From DASRRB01 sp036732755 (GTDB taxonomy: Bacteria > Planctomycetota > B15-G4 > SIAN01): a DNA stretch of 40,685 nucleotides. Of the stretch, positions 1 to 7,978 are shown piece by piece (the stretch's first letter is position 1; every line of letters begins with the position of its first letter). Position numbers and translations under genes: made by a program. Location of the stretch: NCBI GenBank assembly GCA_036732755.1, contig DAINBU010000039.1:1-40685 (forward strand), in the 5' to 3' direction. A model generated the notes under the pieces. It was not told the origin of the DNA. It ran no database searches and saw only the letters and a program-made list of their open reading frames with translations.

Positions 1-828
1 GCGCTCCCGCATCGCGGGTGCGGTCAATGTGGCGATGAAGGCGCGGGCGTGGTCTACAAGGGCCAGGACAACGGCTCGCTCGCGGAGCAGTGGCTCAACA
101 GCGGCAACTCGCTGCTCTGGACCGGCCAGAACCCCTTCGCCTCCTACCTCTCGCTCGGCGGCGACGAGTTCACGCACGGCGCCGGTCCGTGGGCCCTCGA
201 CGATCTGCTGAACGCCGGCGCGCCGCAACTGGTCGCGGGCGGTGGCCACATGGACGTGCGCGCCGACGGCGCTGCGCTCCCCGCGCTCGCGCCGTTCGAT
301 TCGAGCTGCGCGCTCGAGGTCGCGAAGCTCAACCCCGCCTGGTCGGTCGCGAGGCTCTACGCGAGCGACGGCTCGACACCGCCGGTCAGCGACGCGCTGG
401 TGCTTCGCAACCAGAAGGGCGGCGAGTACGCGCAGTTCTATTGCGTGAACGACCCGTCGCTCCCGCGCCACGCGGTGCTGCGCGACTTCCTCGCGACGCA
501 CGTCTTCTCGAACCTGCCGGGCGGCCCGAAGCCCTTCACGCTGATCAGCCCTGCCGCGAAGTCTCAGGTCGACACGACCACGCCGACGCTCACCTGGAAG
601 GCCGGGCCGGGCGCGCTGAGCTGGCTCGTCGAAGTCGCGACCGACGCGACCTTCGAGACGCCGGTCTTCCTCGGCCAGGTCTTCCGCGGCGGCTCGGTCG
701 CGGACAAGACGGCGAGCGTCCAGGTGACGCCGCCGCTCGTCTCGGGCCAGCACTACCGCTGGCGCGTCACCGCGCGCAACGACTTCGGCGCGGTGACCTC
801 GGCCACCCAGGCCTTCCGCGTGAAGTGA
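1..828 (+). CDS. Secreted protein with C-terminal FN3-like domain, 5' end cut by window and probably frameshifted
   Basis: The C-terminal part of a larger protein runs in frame 1 to a TGA at 826-828. The last ~90 residues have the look of a fibronectin-III/Ig-like beta sandwich: a PTLTWKA strand, a YRWRVTARNDFG strand and a terminal FRVK. The preceding ~160 residues (GGDEF, GAGPWALDDLL, GGGHMD) form an alpha/beta-looking region that I do not recognise. Before about position 40 the more protein-like sequence is in frame 2 (RSRIAGAVNVAMKA, G/C-rich third positions). Frame 1 there reads a Cys-rich, atypical stretch. A single missing base in the GC-rich run around 38-48 would join the two frames. 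Function unknown; an extracytoplasmic role is inferred from the FN3-like domain. Confidence 0.6.
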   Translation, partial: ALPHRGCGQCGDEGAGVVYKGQDNGSLAEQWLNSGNSLLWTGQNPFASYLSLGGDEFTHGAGPWALDDLLNAGAPQLVAGGGHMDVRADGAALPALAPFDSSCALEVAKLNPAWSVARLYASDGSTPPVSDALVLRNQKGGEYAQFYCVNDPSLPRHAVLRDFLATHVFSNLPGGPKPFTLISPAAKSQVDTTTPTLTWKAGPGALSWLVEVATDATFETPVFLGQVFRGGSVADKTASVQVTPPLVSGQHYRWRVTARNDFGAVTSATQAFRVK

Positions 829-843
829 CGCGCCGGCGGCGCG
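829..843. terminator. Short GC stem-loop between convergent genes
   Basis: A perfect 6-bp stem (CGCGCC/GGCGCG, loop GGC) starts immediately after the stop codon of the upstream plus-strand gene. There is no T-run on either side, so it is only a candidate transcription-end structure. Confidence 0.3.
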
Positions 844-868
844 TGCTTCACGTGCTTCACGTGCTTCA
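842..868. repeat. Tandem 9-bp repeat, three copies
   Basis: The unit CGTGCTTCA occurs three times without gaps. On the minus strand each unit carries a TGA in the same frame, at 866-868, 857-859 and 848-850. The glycosyltransferase gene therefore ends in three in-frame stop codons, each separated by two codons. Confidence 0.8.
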
Positions 869-2455
869 GCGGACCGGCGCGACGCGCCAGACGGTGAACC
901 CGCACCCGTGGTTCGCCTCGACGAGTTCGAGGCCGGCCGGCGTCTCCTTGGCGTCCGCCAGCACGCGCGGCCGGTCGCGCAGTGCGCCCGCGCCGACCAC
1001 GAGGAACGCCGCGTGGCGCTCGCGCAACGCGGCGACGAGCCGCTCGCAGTAGGCGGCGGCATCGAGGGACGCCGCGCCGGAGACGTCCTCGATCTCGAAG
1101 TAGTCGTGGGCGAGGTAGCGCCCGAGGAACGGCGAAGTCCCCGCCAACGACGCTCCCGGCGCGAGCCGCTCGTCGAGCCGCCGCAGCTCCGCGAGCTCCG
1201 CGCGGGGATGGTTGTCGAAGAACCACGGCAACCGCCAGATCACGGTCTTCGCGCCGAGCCAGCCGACCAGCGCGACGACGACGCCGATCGCCACGCAGCG
1301 CGCGCGCGGCGACTTCGCCAGCGAGAGCACGCCGACCGCGGTCGTCGCGGCGACGACCGGCAGGGTGACCACCAAGAGGCGCCCCCACGCGAAGAACGCC
1401 GCAGCGACGCCGGCCGTGAAGAACGCGAGGCTCGCGAGCAGCCAGAGGCTCGCTTGCGCGCGCCGCCCGTCGTCCGCGCGCGATCGGACGCAGAGCCACG
1501 CGCCGGCGAGCGCGGCGAGCAGATGGAACCGGCTGCCGAACAGCTCGGAGAGCCCGCTCTTCGCGAGCCGCCACAGCTCCTCCCCCATGCCGCGCGCCAC
1601 CGCAGCGGGCTCGCTCGCGAGGATCTGCAGGAAGCTCCCGCGCTCCGAGCTCGACGGGAAGCGCGTCCAATCGGGCCAGCCGTGCAGCTTCCAGGCGAGG
1701 TTCTTCCAGTTCTCGTCGTGGAAGGCGTCGCCGAACGCGCGCTCGCGCAGGATCCAGTTCGGGACGAGCAGCGCCGTCGCGCACGCGGCCGCGAGCAGGA
1801 GCTCGACGGTGCGCCGCGGGCCGGGCGACCTCCGCCGCCCGAGCCACCCCGCCGCGAGCAGCCCCGGCAACAGCATCAGCGCGTTGCCGCGGATGCACGC
1901 CGCCCCGCCGAACGCCAGCCCGGCGCCGAGCGCGGCCGCGAGGCTCGGCCGCTCGAGCCACGCGAGCGCCGCGAGCAGCGCCGCCGCCGCGAGCGCCGCG
2001 AACGGCATGTCGGTCGTCACGTGCTGGCCGTCGATCCAGGTCGCGGAGTTGGCGGCGACCAGCGCGAAGGCGAGCGCTCCCGCGAGCGCCCCGTCGCGGC
2101 TCTCCGTTCCGGCGGTCTGGCCGCCCGCGAGGCGACGCGCGAGCGCGAATGCGCTCCACGCGAGCGCCGCCGCCGCGAGGTTCGAGAGCAGCCGCGCCGC
2201 GACGAACGGCGCCTCTTTGCCCCCACCCAGGAGGCGGCTCGCGCCGGCGATCACGTACGGGTACGTCGGCGGCCGGAACGGGTCGTCGGGGAGCTCGCCG
2301 CGGAGCACGCGCTCGGCCTGCGCGACGAAGCCGTCGCGCTCCGCGCTGCCGGTCTCCTCGACCCCGTGGCAGTTGAACCCGAACAGGGCGAGCCCCGCGA
2401 AGAACGCGAGCGCGGCGAAGGCGGCGCAGAGCGTCGATCGGTTCGCCCGGACCAT
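866..2455 (-). CDS. GT-C type integral membrane glycosyltransferase (PMT/GT39-like)
   Basis: The 529-residue protein has a single N-terminal anchor helix (AAFAALAFFAGLALFGF), then an acidic first periplasmic loop (ETGSAERDGFVAQAERVL) and a PPTYPY segment. Some nine or more hydrophobic segments rich in Ala and Leu follow, and the protein ends in a soluble tail. This is the usual plan of lipid-phosphate-sugar dependent GT-C enzymes, with the acidic pair in the first outside loop as likely catalytic residues. Donor and acceptor cannot be told from sequence. The ATG at 2455 places the signal-anchor at the N-terminus; the longer open frame upstream is the antisense shadow of the divergent peptidase gene. 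It ends in a run of three in-frame TGAs. Confidence 0.75.
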   Translation of the reverse strand: MVRANRSTLCAAFAALAFFAGLALFGFNCHGVEETGSAERDGFVAQAERVLRGELPDDPFRPPTYPYVIAGASRLLGGGKEAPFVAARLLSNLAAAALAWSAFALARRLAGGQTAGTESRDGALAGALAFALVAANSATWIDGQHVTTDMPFAALAAAALLAALAWLERPSLAAALGAGLAFGGAACIRGNALMLLPGLLAAGWLGRRRSPGPRRTVELLLAAACATALLVPNWILRERAFGDAFHDENWKNLAWKLHGWPDWTRFPSSSERGSFLQILASEPAAVARGMGEELWRLAKSGLSELFGSRFHLLAALAGAWLCVRSRADDGRRAQASLWLLASLAFFTAGVAAAFFAWGRLLVVTLPVVAATTAVGVLSLAKSPRARCVAIGVVVALVGWLGAKTVIWRLPWFFDNHPRAELAELRRLDERLAPGASLAGTSPFLGRYLAHDYFEIEDVSGAASLDAAAYCERLVAALRERHAAFLVVGAGALRDRPRVLADAKETPAGLELVEANHGCGFTVWRVAPVR

Positions 2456-2560
2456 GGCGCGAAAGCGTACGCCGCGCCCGCCTTCACACGCGCCGATTTC
2501 GCGGTTGCTAACGTGCTCGGCCCTCCCGTTTCCCGTCCCCGCGCGCGCGGAGTTCCTCCG
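2456..2560. promoter_or_regulatory. Divergent intergenic region between glycosyltransferase and M20 peptidase
   Basis: This 105-bp gap separates two start codons facing away from each other, so it must hold both promoters. I could not assign -35/-10 boxes with confidence. The plus-strand gene has only a weak GGAG-like site (GCGGAGTTCCTCCG) before its ATG. Confidence 0.4.
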
Positions 2561-4021
2561 ATGAAGAAGCGTTCGAAGTCGTCGAAGTCCCGGGGTCCCA
2601 AGTCGTCGCGTACACAGGCGCCGCCGCTCGCGCCCGCGACGCCCTCCTACTCGCGCGACGAGCTCACGCAGTTCGCGGCGACCCACCGCGCGCGTTACGA
2701 GGAGCTGCTGAAGAAGTTCGTCGAGACGAAGAGCGTGAGCGTCGATCCGACCTCGAAGGACGAGATGCCGCGCATGGCGGAGCTCGCCGCGACGACGCTG
2801 CGCGACTTCGGCTTCGAGTCGCGCCTGCTCACGACCGCCGGCCACCCGATCGTCGTCGGCAAGCGCGTCGTCGACCCCGCGGCGCCGACCGTCACCGTCT
2901 ACAACCACATGGACGTCCAGCCGGGCGGCGAGGCCTCCGAGTGGAGGACCGACCCGTTCGTCTTCATGCAGGACGGCGACCGCTACCTCGGGCGCGGCAC
3001 CACCGACGACAAGGGGCCGGCGCTCGCGGCGCTCTTCGGCGCGCGCTACGCCCTCGACCACGGCGCGCGCGTGAACGTCCAGTTCCTCTGGGAGCTGGAA
3101 GAGGAGATCGGCAGCCCGTCGTTCGCCGCGGCGGTCGAGGCGGACAAGGCGGCTCTCGCGAGCGACATCGTCGTCGTCTCCGACACCGTCTGGGTCTCGC
3201 GCGAGCGGCCTGCTTGCGCCGCGGGGCTGCGCGGGCTGCAGGGCTTCCTCCTGAAGCTCGAGACGGGCGCCACCGACCAGCACTCCGGCACGTCGGGCGG
3301 TGCCGCGCGCAACCCCCTCGCCGAGCTGATGCAGGTCGTCTCCAAGTGCGTCGACGGCAAGACCGGCGAGGTGAAGATCCCCGGCTTCTACGACCACGTC
3401 GCCAAGCTCACCAAGGAGGAGAAGAAGAGCTTCAAGCGCTGCGGCTTCTCCGTCGCGAAGTTCCTGGAGGACCACGCCTTCAAGAGCATCCGCGTCACCA
3501 AGGCGATGGACGTGATGAAGCGGATCTGGGCGCTGCCGACCTTCGAGATCCACGGCGTGACCGGCGGCTACACCGGCCCCGGCATCAAGACGATCGTCCC
3601 GCCACGCGGCGAGGTGAAGTGCAGCGTGCGTCTCGTCCCCGACCAGGACCCGGCGAAGGTGATGCGCCAGATCACCAAGCACGTGAAGAAGCTCAACTCC
3701 GACGTCGAGGTCGTACCGCTCGGCGCGCTCGCCCCCTACAAGGGAGTGACCGAGGGGCCGTGGGCCGACCTCACCGGCGACTGCGTCGAGTTCGGCTTCG
3801 GGAAGCGGCCGGTCTTCGTGCGCGAGGGCGGCTCGATCGGCGCGGTGATCACGATGGAGAAGGTCCTCGAGTGCCCGATCATGTTCCTCGGCCTCTCCCT
3901 CCCCGAGCACGGCTACCACGCCCCGAACGAGAACTTCGATTGGCAGCAGGCCGGCGGCGGGATGGCTGCGTTCGCAGAGTTCTTCCGGCGGTCGGCGGAG
4001 ATGCCGAAGCGGGCCGGGTAG
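2561..4021 (+). CDS. M20 family metallopeptidase / dipeptidase
   Basis: The 486-residue protein starts with a Lys/Ser/Pro-rich ~35-residue tail, then a complete M20 (ArgE/DapE/carnosinase-like) fold. Metal-site motifs appear in the expected order: YNHMDVQPGG (His and Asp), GRGTTDDKGP (bridging Asp), ELEEEIGS (catalytic Glu plus metal Glu), DQHSGTSGG in the dimerisation domain, and the C-terminal LPEHGYHAPNEN with the last metal His. It should cleave dipeptides or N-acyl amino acids with one or two zinc ions. The order of motifs resembles the carnosinase/CNDP group more than DapE, but the substrate is not determined. No signal peptide is evident, so it is probably cytoplasmic, downstream of peptide import. 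Confidence 0.88.
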   Translation: MKKRSKSSKSRGPKSSRTQAPPLAPATPSYSRDELTQFAATHRARYEELLKKFVETKSVSVDPTSKDEMPRMAELAATTLRDFGFESRLLTTAGHPIVVGKRVVDPAAPTVTVYNHMDVQPGGEASEWRTDPFVFMQDGDRYLGRGTTDDKGPALAALFGARYALDHGARVNVQFLWELEEEIGSPSFAAAVEADKAALASDIVVVSDTVWVSRERPACAAGLRGLQGFLLKLETGATDQHSGTSGGAARNPLAELMQVVSKCVDGKTGEVKIPGFYDHVAKLTKEEKKSFKRCGFSVAKFLEDHAFKSIRVTKAMDVMKRIWALPTFEIHGVTGGYTGPGIKTIVPPRGEVKCSVRLVPDQDPAKVMRQITKHVKKLNSDVEVVPLGALAPYKGVTEGPWADLTGDCVEFGFGKRPVFVREGGSIGAVITMEKVLECPIMFLGLSLPEHGYHAPNENFDWQQAGGGMAAFAEFFRRSAEMPKRAG

Positions 4022-4472
4022 CTCGGCGAAAGAGTGCGGGGACATCGCAGGCACGGGTCAATAGAAGACCTCGTCACCCGGCGCCGCGCGAGGTCGTTGC
4101 ACGACGTTCCAACATGTGCCCGGCGCATCCAGTCGTCGCATCAGTTTCGAACGAGCCCTTCATCTCGGACGGCTGGGCATTCGTGCTCATGGTGAAGTTT
4201 TTCGGAATCTGAAAGGCCCGTCTCGCTACGGACGATCGCGACGGTCATTCGCAGGATCGACCTAATCCCGCCGATAGTCGCAACGTCCAGCTGGACCGTT
4301 CATTCGCGAAGAACCTGCTCTTCCCCGGCATTCGGCCTTCCGATGTCCGTGACCCCTTGTCAGATGTGAAATCGGCGCTACCGTCCGCTGCGTCTGCCCT
4401 CTCGCGCTTCCCGGCCGCGAGCCTTCGTGACCTATGCGCGCTCGGCGACAAGTCCATCGAAGGAGGACTCAG
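4022..4472. other. 451-bp intergenic region at start of the lower-G+C block
   Basis: No convincing gene is present. Base composition falls here relative to the upstream gene. A short open stretch on each strand near 4080-4212 (for example 38 codons on the minus strand, starting MSTNAQPSEMKG) lacks a ribosome binding site and was not accepted. The region ends in the ribosome binding site of the next gene and presumably contains its promoter. Confidence 0.5.
4460..4467 (+). promoter_or_regulatory. Strong Shine-Dalgarno selecting a GTG start
   Basis: AAGGAGGA lies five bases before the GTG at 4473. This is one of the best ribosome binding sites in the window. It argues for GTG 4473 as the start rather than the upstream ATG at 4434 or downstream ATGs. 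Confidence 0.7.
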
Positions 4473-7286
4473 GTGTCGAATTGTCATGCGCGCGGGGTGA
4501 AACGACGAATGACGCCCCGAATCGGGCGGGGGGCACTCTTCCGGGGCGTTCGAGCAGTAATCGTCGGAGCTTCGGCAGCCTCCCCCTCGACGTTCGGCCA
4601 CGCGCAGACCGCGTTCGACAGCAACTTCGACTCGGTCACCACCAACACGCCTGTAGACAATCTGCTCGATTGGATCGCGACCCCCTATTCGGCGACGACG
4701 CCATATCCCATCGTATTCAATACGGCTCCGCCCAGCGCCGGATGGGCCGTCATCCCGATCGATGCCGCGCTACCTGCCGCGTACCTGCTTCCCGCGAACA
4801 ACAACGTCGCGATTCACTGGCCCTTTGCACGAACGTGTGAGGGTTTCTTGAGGGTGCAATTCGACCTGGGGGTTTCGGGAGGAGGCACGGGACTCGGTCC
4901 AGACAGCGTCATGAATCTCATCTTCTCTCCCACTGCGATCACAGGAGGCACGACGGTCGGTGGTCCAGACGGTCCGTGGGCTGCGATCCAGGTTTCGTGG
5001 AAGTCGGGTTCCAACGCCACCGCGCAGATGCTGGCGAGACACGTCAACGATACTTTTGGGAACAAGGGCGCGATCGACCTTGTCGGCCTCCCCTTCGACA
5101 TCGGACCATTTCAGGCCGGCGTGACGCGCAGTTTTCGCGTCGATTTCGGGTGGGACTACTTCAGATTCCCGAGCAACTGGCAGTTCATCGGGACGCCAGG
5201 CGTAACGAACGACGGGAGACCGTGGGCTGACCTACGAATCTCGCACCTCGTCGGAGGCAATTGGATCCCAATCGTCCCACCGAGCGCCCCTCCACCTTAC
5301 CCGGCAGTGAGCAACGGTTGGGTTGAGTTCGGCACGGCGGACAAGAACGCAGGCTCCTATGGCAAGTTGACGGATGTGACACTGGGATTCTCGTTGTACG
5401 AATGGCCTTTCTACGCGAGCGGCTCTGCTCGAGAGGTCTATGTCCACTGGTATTTAGATCAAGGAGGTAACAGCGCCGGCGCCGCCTCCTGGATTCTTGA
5501 CGAGGTCAAAATCGCATCGGTCACACCGCAGGCGTTCGCGATCATGTCGAATCAGATTGGATACGACACAGCTGGTCCGCAGTGGGTGGCGATGCGACCG
5601 AATAGCCCGGACGTGCGGAACTTGGGTCTTAGCGCCATCGCTGACGTCACGTGGAACTTGTTCGACTCTGCCGGCGTGTCGCAACAGAGTTTCACATCAC
5701 CATCAAATCCACCGGGCGAACCGTGCTTCAAGGAGGTCGCCAACTATGAAGACTTCGGTGCTCCGGGGACGGCGGGAACCTATCCGACCGTGCCGATCTA
5801 TTGGTGGCGTTGGGAGTGGAACCGGATCACAACCGACCAGGCGGGATGGTACGTCACCGCGGACGGACACTTAAACGACGGCCTGAATACGCCGTTCCAC
5901 GCGCAGAGTGACCCGTTCGACGTTCATCCGAACCTCTACTATTCGACGCTGGTCTCCGATCCGAGCAAGAATCTGAGTTGGAGGAATGGAAGCGAGCGCG
6001 AAGCGGTCGACCATCCCCCCTTCTCAAAGGGTCCGTTGAATGCGGACCCCGGCGGTGGCTGGTTCGATGCAGGCAATGAAAATGGAGAGAACCGCTCACA
6101 GGGAACATTCGTCAGCGGGTTTTGCAACCTCCTCCGCCGGCGCCGCCCACACCTTTCGACACAAGAGATCCGAGACTTGATTCACCAGATCCAAGTGGGG
6201 TCGGAGTTTCTGCTGAAGCTGGGGCCAAGCGAAAACGTGGATTTCACTCGCGCTTTGGCCCACGAAGTAACCACTGGCGAACGCGACTCACGCGGCCATC
6301 ACCTTGCCTCTGCCCCAACGGCCGAAGACATCGCAGGGCACATATATCACGAACATCACACGCGCTTTCACCGCTCACTTCAAGCCGGTGCGCTGGACCG
6401 TGATGATAACAAGAATTCTGGCAACAACCTCTGGATGTCCTGCGCGGCACTTGCGGATGCTGGCCGCACTCTCAAGCCCTTCGCAGTGACTCGTGCCGCC
6501 GACTACTTTGCGCAGGCGATGGATTCCCGTACGTATTTGTACAACCTCTCGACGAAGTACACCAAGGCCGCTGATTTCTTCATTCCTTATCGCGCACAGG
6601 CAATGCTCGACTTTCTCATCTACGACTACAGTCTCGACCCCAACGTACTCTTGGACGCGCGGAACAAGTTGTGCACCGACCTAATCAAGTTCCCGCCGAC
6701 AGCCTCGACCGTCGTCGGTCCCTGGTGGACCAGCGGAGGTCTCCTGAAGAACAGCGCGAGCGCGACAGTGAACATCCCGAAACAAGTTGACCCGTCTGCG
6801 TATGCCGCAATCGACCCACTGCTCTATTGTATCGAGAACAACGTCGCTGACTGGCCGCAGAGCCCGCAGCCTCACGAGACGTGGCAACAGTCGTTGAACG
6901 ACGTGTACGCGAACTGGTACCAGACGCAACTCTGCGGAACCTCTTTTGGGAACCCGCTGGAACTGGGATGGACCTGGAACTTTGATACGCCGCCGACCGA
7001 CTTCTACGGGGAGCAACCGTTCTTCGACAAGTTCTTCGCTATCGAGTCCTACGGCACTGCGCGACTCGCGCAGTTCTTCGGTAGATCCAGCGCGCAGTTC
7101 AATCCGTTGGTCCGCCTATCCGTCGGAACTTTGAACTGGCCGCTCGGAATGCACATGGGAGTTATTGCTCGACACGTGCAATCCGCAAGTGGCATCGCCG
7201 ACAACGACCTCGGTCATGCGAGTGCGAGCTTTGTGAATGGCGTCGGCCGCCACTTTGCGATCCAGATGATCGACGCGTTGCACTAG
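4473..7286 (+). CDS. Secreted GH9-like glycoside hydrolase (cellulase family), cut short by TAG
   Basis: Residues 1-45 form a long basic signal peptide ending near FGHAQ. Residues 48-352 look like a beta-sandwich binding module (ending SWILDEVKIA). Residues 356-490 match the Ig-like domain that precedes GH9 catalytic barrels (MSNQIGYD). From 490 on there is a helical barrel-like region with GGGWFDAGNENGENRS, equivalent to the GH9 DAGDY/H motif. The first Asp (532) is kept but the second is Asn (535). The frame ends at TAG 7284-7286, and the same frame continues with plausible protein to 7964. That continuation seems to contain the last barrel helix and the catalytic Glu region, so the 937-residue product may be incomplete. 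Base composition is lower in G+C than the flanks. Family assignment is by motif reading only. Confidence 0.65.
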   Translation: MSNCHARGVKRRMTPRIGRGALFRGVRAVIVGASAASPSTFGHAQTAFDSNFDSVTTNTPVDNLLDWIATPYSATTPYPIVFNTAPPSAGWAVIPIDAALPAAYLLPANNNVAIHWPFARTCEGFLRVQFDLGVSGGGTGLGPDSVMNLIFSPTAITGGTTVGGPDGPWAAIQVSWKSGSNATAQMLARHVNDTFGNKGAIDLVGLPFDIGPFQAGVTRSFRVDFGWDYFRFPSNWQFIGTPGVTNDGRPWADLRISHLVGGNWIPIVPPSAPPPYPAVSNGWVEFGTADKNAGSYGKLTDVTLGFSLYEWPFYASGSAREVYVHWYLDQGGNSAGAASWILDEVKIASVTPQAFAIMSNQIGYDTAGPQWVAMRPNSPDVRNLGLSAIADVTWNLFDSAGVSQQSFTSPSNPPGEPCFKEVANYEDFGAPGTAGTYPTVPIYWWRWEWNRITTDQAGWYVTADGHLNDGLNTPFHAQSDPFDVHPNLYYSTLVSDPSKNLSWRNGSEREAVDHPPFSKGPLNADPGGGWFDAGNENGENRSQGTFVSGFCNLLRRRRPHLSTQEIRDLIHQIQVGSEFLLKLGPSENVDFTRALAHEVTTGERDSRGHHLASAPTAEDIAGHIYHEHHTRFHRSLQAGALDRDDNKNSGNNLWMSCAALADAGRTLKPFAVTRAADYFAQAMDSRTYLYNLSTKYTKAADFFIPYRAQAMLDFLIYDYSLDPNVLLDARNKLCTDLIKFPPTASTVVGPWWTSGGLLKNSASATVNIPKQVDPSAYAAIDPLLYCIENNVADWPQSPQPHETWQQSLNDVYANWYQTQLCGTSFGNPLELGWTWNFDTPPTDFYGEQPFFDKFFAIESYGTARLAQFFGRSSAQFNPLVRLSVGTLNWPLGMHMGVIARHVQSASGIADNDLGHASASFVNGVGRHFAIQMIDALH

Positions 7287-7304
7287 TGGACTCAGCCGAC
7301 GACG

Positions 7305-7964
7305 TTGACTGGGATCTGCGGAATCCCCGACCCGCTCAACGGACCGATCACGAACTGGAACGTTGCACCGTTCTCATTCTCGCGTTCGGAGTATGGTCCG
7401 GCCGAGTCGTACATCAAAACCGACGGGATACTGCTGATGGGGCTCGAACAGCTCGGGCGAGTCCTTCATCCGTTCCTCGCCGTCGAAGCCGAAGGTTTCA
7501 CGTCCGCGGTCGTCGCCGGTGGCGGGACCCCGGTGATCCAGTCGAACAATGTGCCGGGTGGAACTCCGACGAGCGATCGACTCAATGGGGGTCAGTCCGT
7601 CGTCGGTCTCGTCAGCGGCGATCAATTGAGTTTCAACGGCCTTGTCCCGCCAGAACCGGCCCCGCTAACGGTTCCCACCATGACGTATCGCTATCGGACG
7701 CGCTTGCGCGTTTCCAATTCCGGCAGCGCGGCCGCGTCGATCACCATCGTGATCACGCAGGGTAGTTCGTCGACGACAAAGACGTTCAACGCCGTGCCGA
7801 CAACCGGCAGCGTTCACGAGTATGCCGTCGTCGATGATGGGAGCGGGTTTTCGCTCCCGCTTTCGAGCGGCTCGAACTTCTCCTTCACTTGCACCATCGG
7901 GAGCTCAGCGGGACCTTGTGCCATCGATGACGTCGTATTCGAGAGCGACGGTAACGGAGTTTGA
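7305..7964 (+). CDS. In-frame continuation of the GH9-like gene: end of barrel plus CBM6/35-like module
   Basis: This frame follows the TAG at 7284-7286 without a shift. The first possible start is a TTG at 7305 with no ribosome binding site, and the product has no signal peptide. The early segment SRSEYGPAESYIKTDGILL resembles the terminal GH9 element with the catalytic acid (pattern E-V-A-x-D-Y-N-A then a helix). From about residue 58 a beta-sandwich begins with FLAVEAEGFTSA and ends with CAIDDVVFE, a plan seen in CBM6/CBM35-like carbohydrate-binding modules. I infer that this is the severed C-terminus of the upstream protein rather than a separate gene; joined, the frame would encode about 1,163 residues. 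Confidence 0.6.
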   Translation: MTGICGIPDPLNGPITNWNVAPFSFSRSEYGPAESYIKTDGILLMGLEQLGRVLHPFLAVEAEGFTSAVVAGGGTPVIQSNNVPGGTPTSDRLNGGQSVVGLVSGDQLSFNGLVPPEPAPLTVPTMTYRYRTRLRVSNSGSAAASITIVITQGSSSTTKTFNAVPTTGSVHEYAVVDDGSGFSLPLSSGSNFSFTCTIGSSAGPCAIDDVVFESDGNGV

Positions 7965-7978
7965 AAGGGAGAGTCTTC

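Noticed and set aside
2456..4054. Long minus-strand open frame extending the glycosyltransferase upstream
   Set aside because: It lies antisense to the M20 peptidase, is Arg/His/Leu-rich shadow sequence with no motif, and the real start with its signal-anchor is at 2455.
4080..4212. Short open frames on either strand in the 451-bp gap
   Set aside because: There is no ribosome binding site, no recognisable protein pattern and the lengths are below 40 codons from a plausible start.
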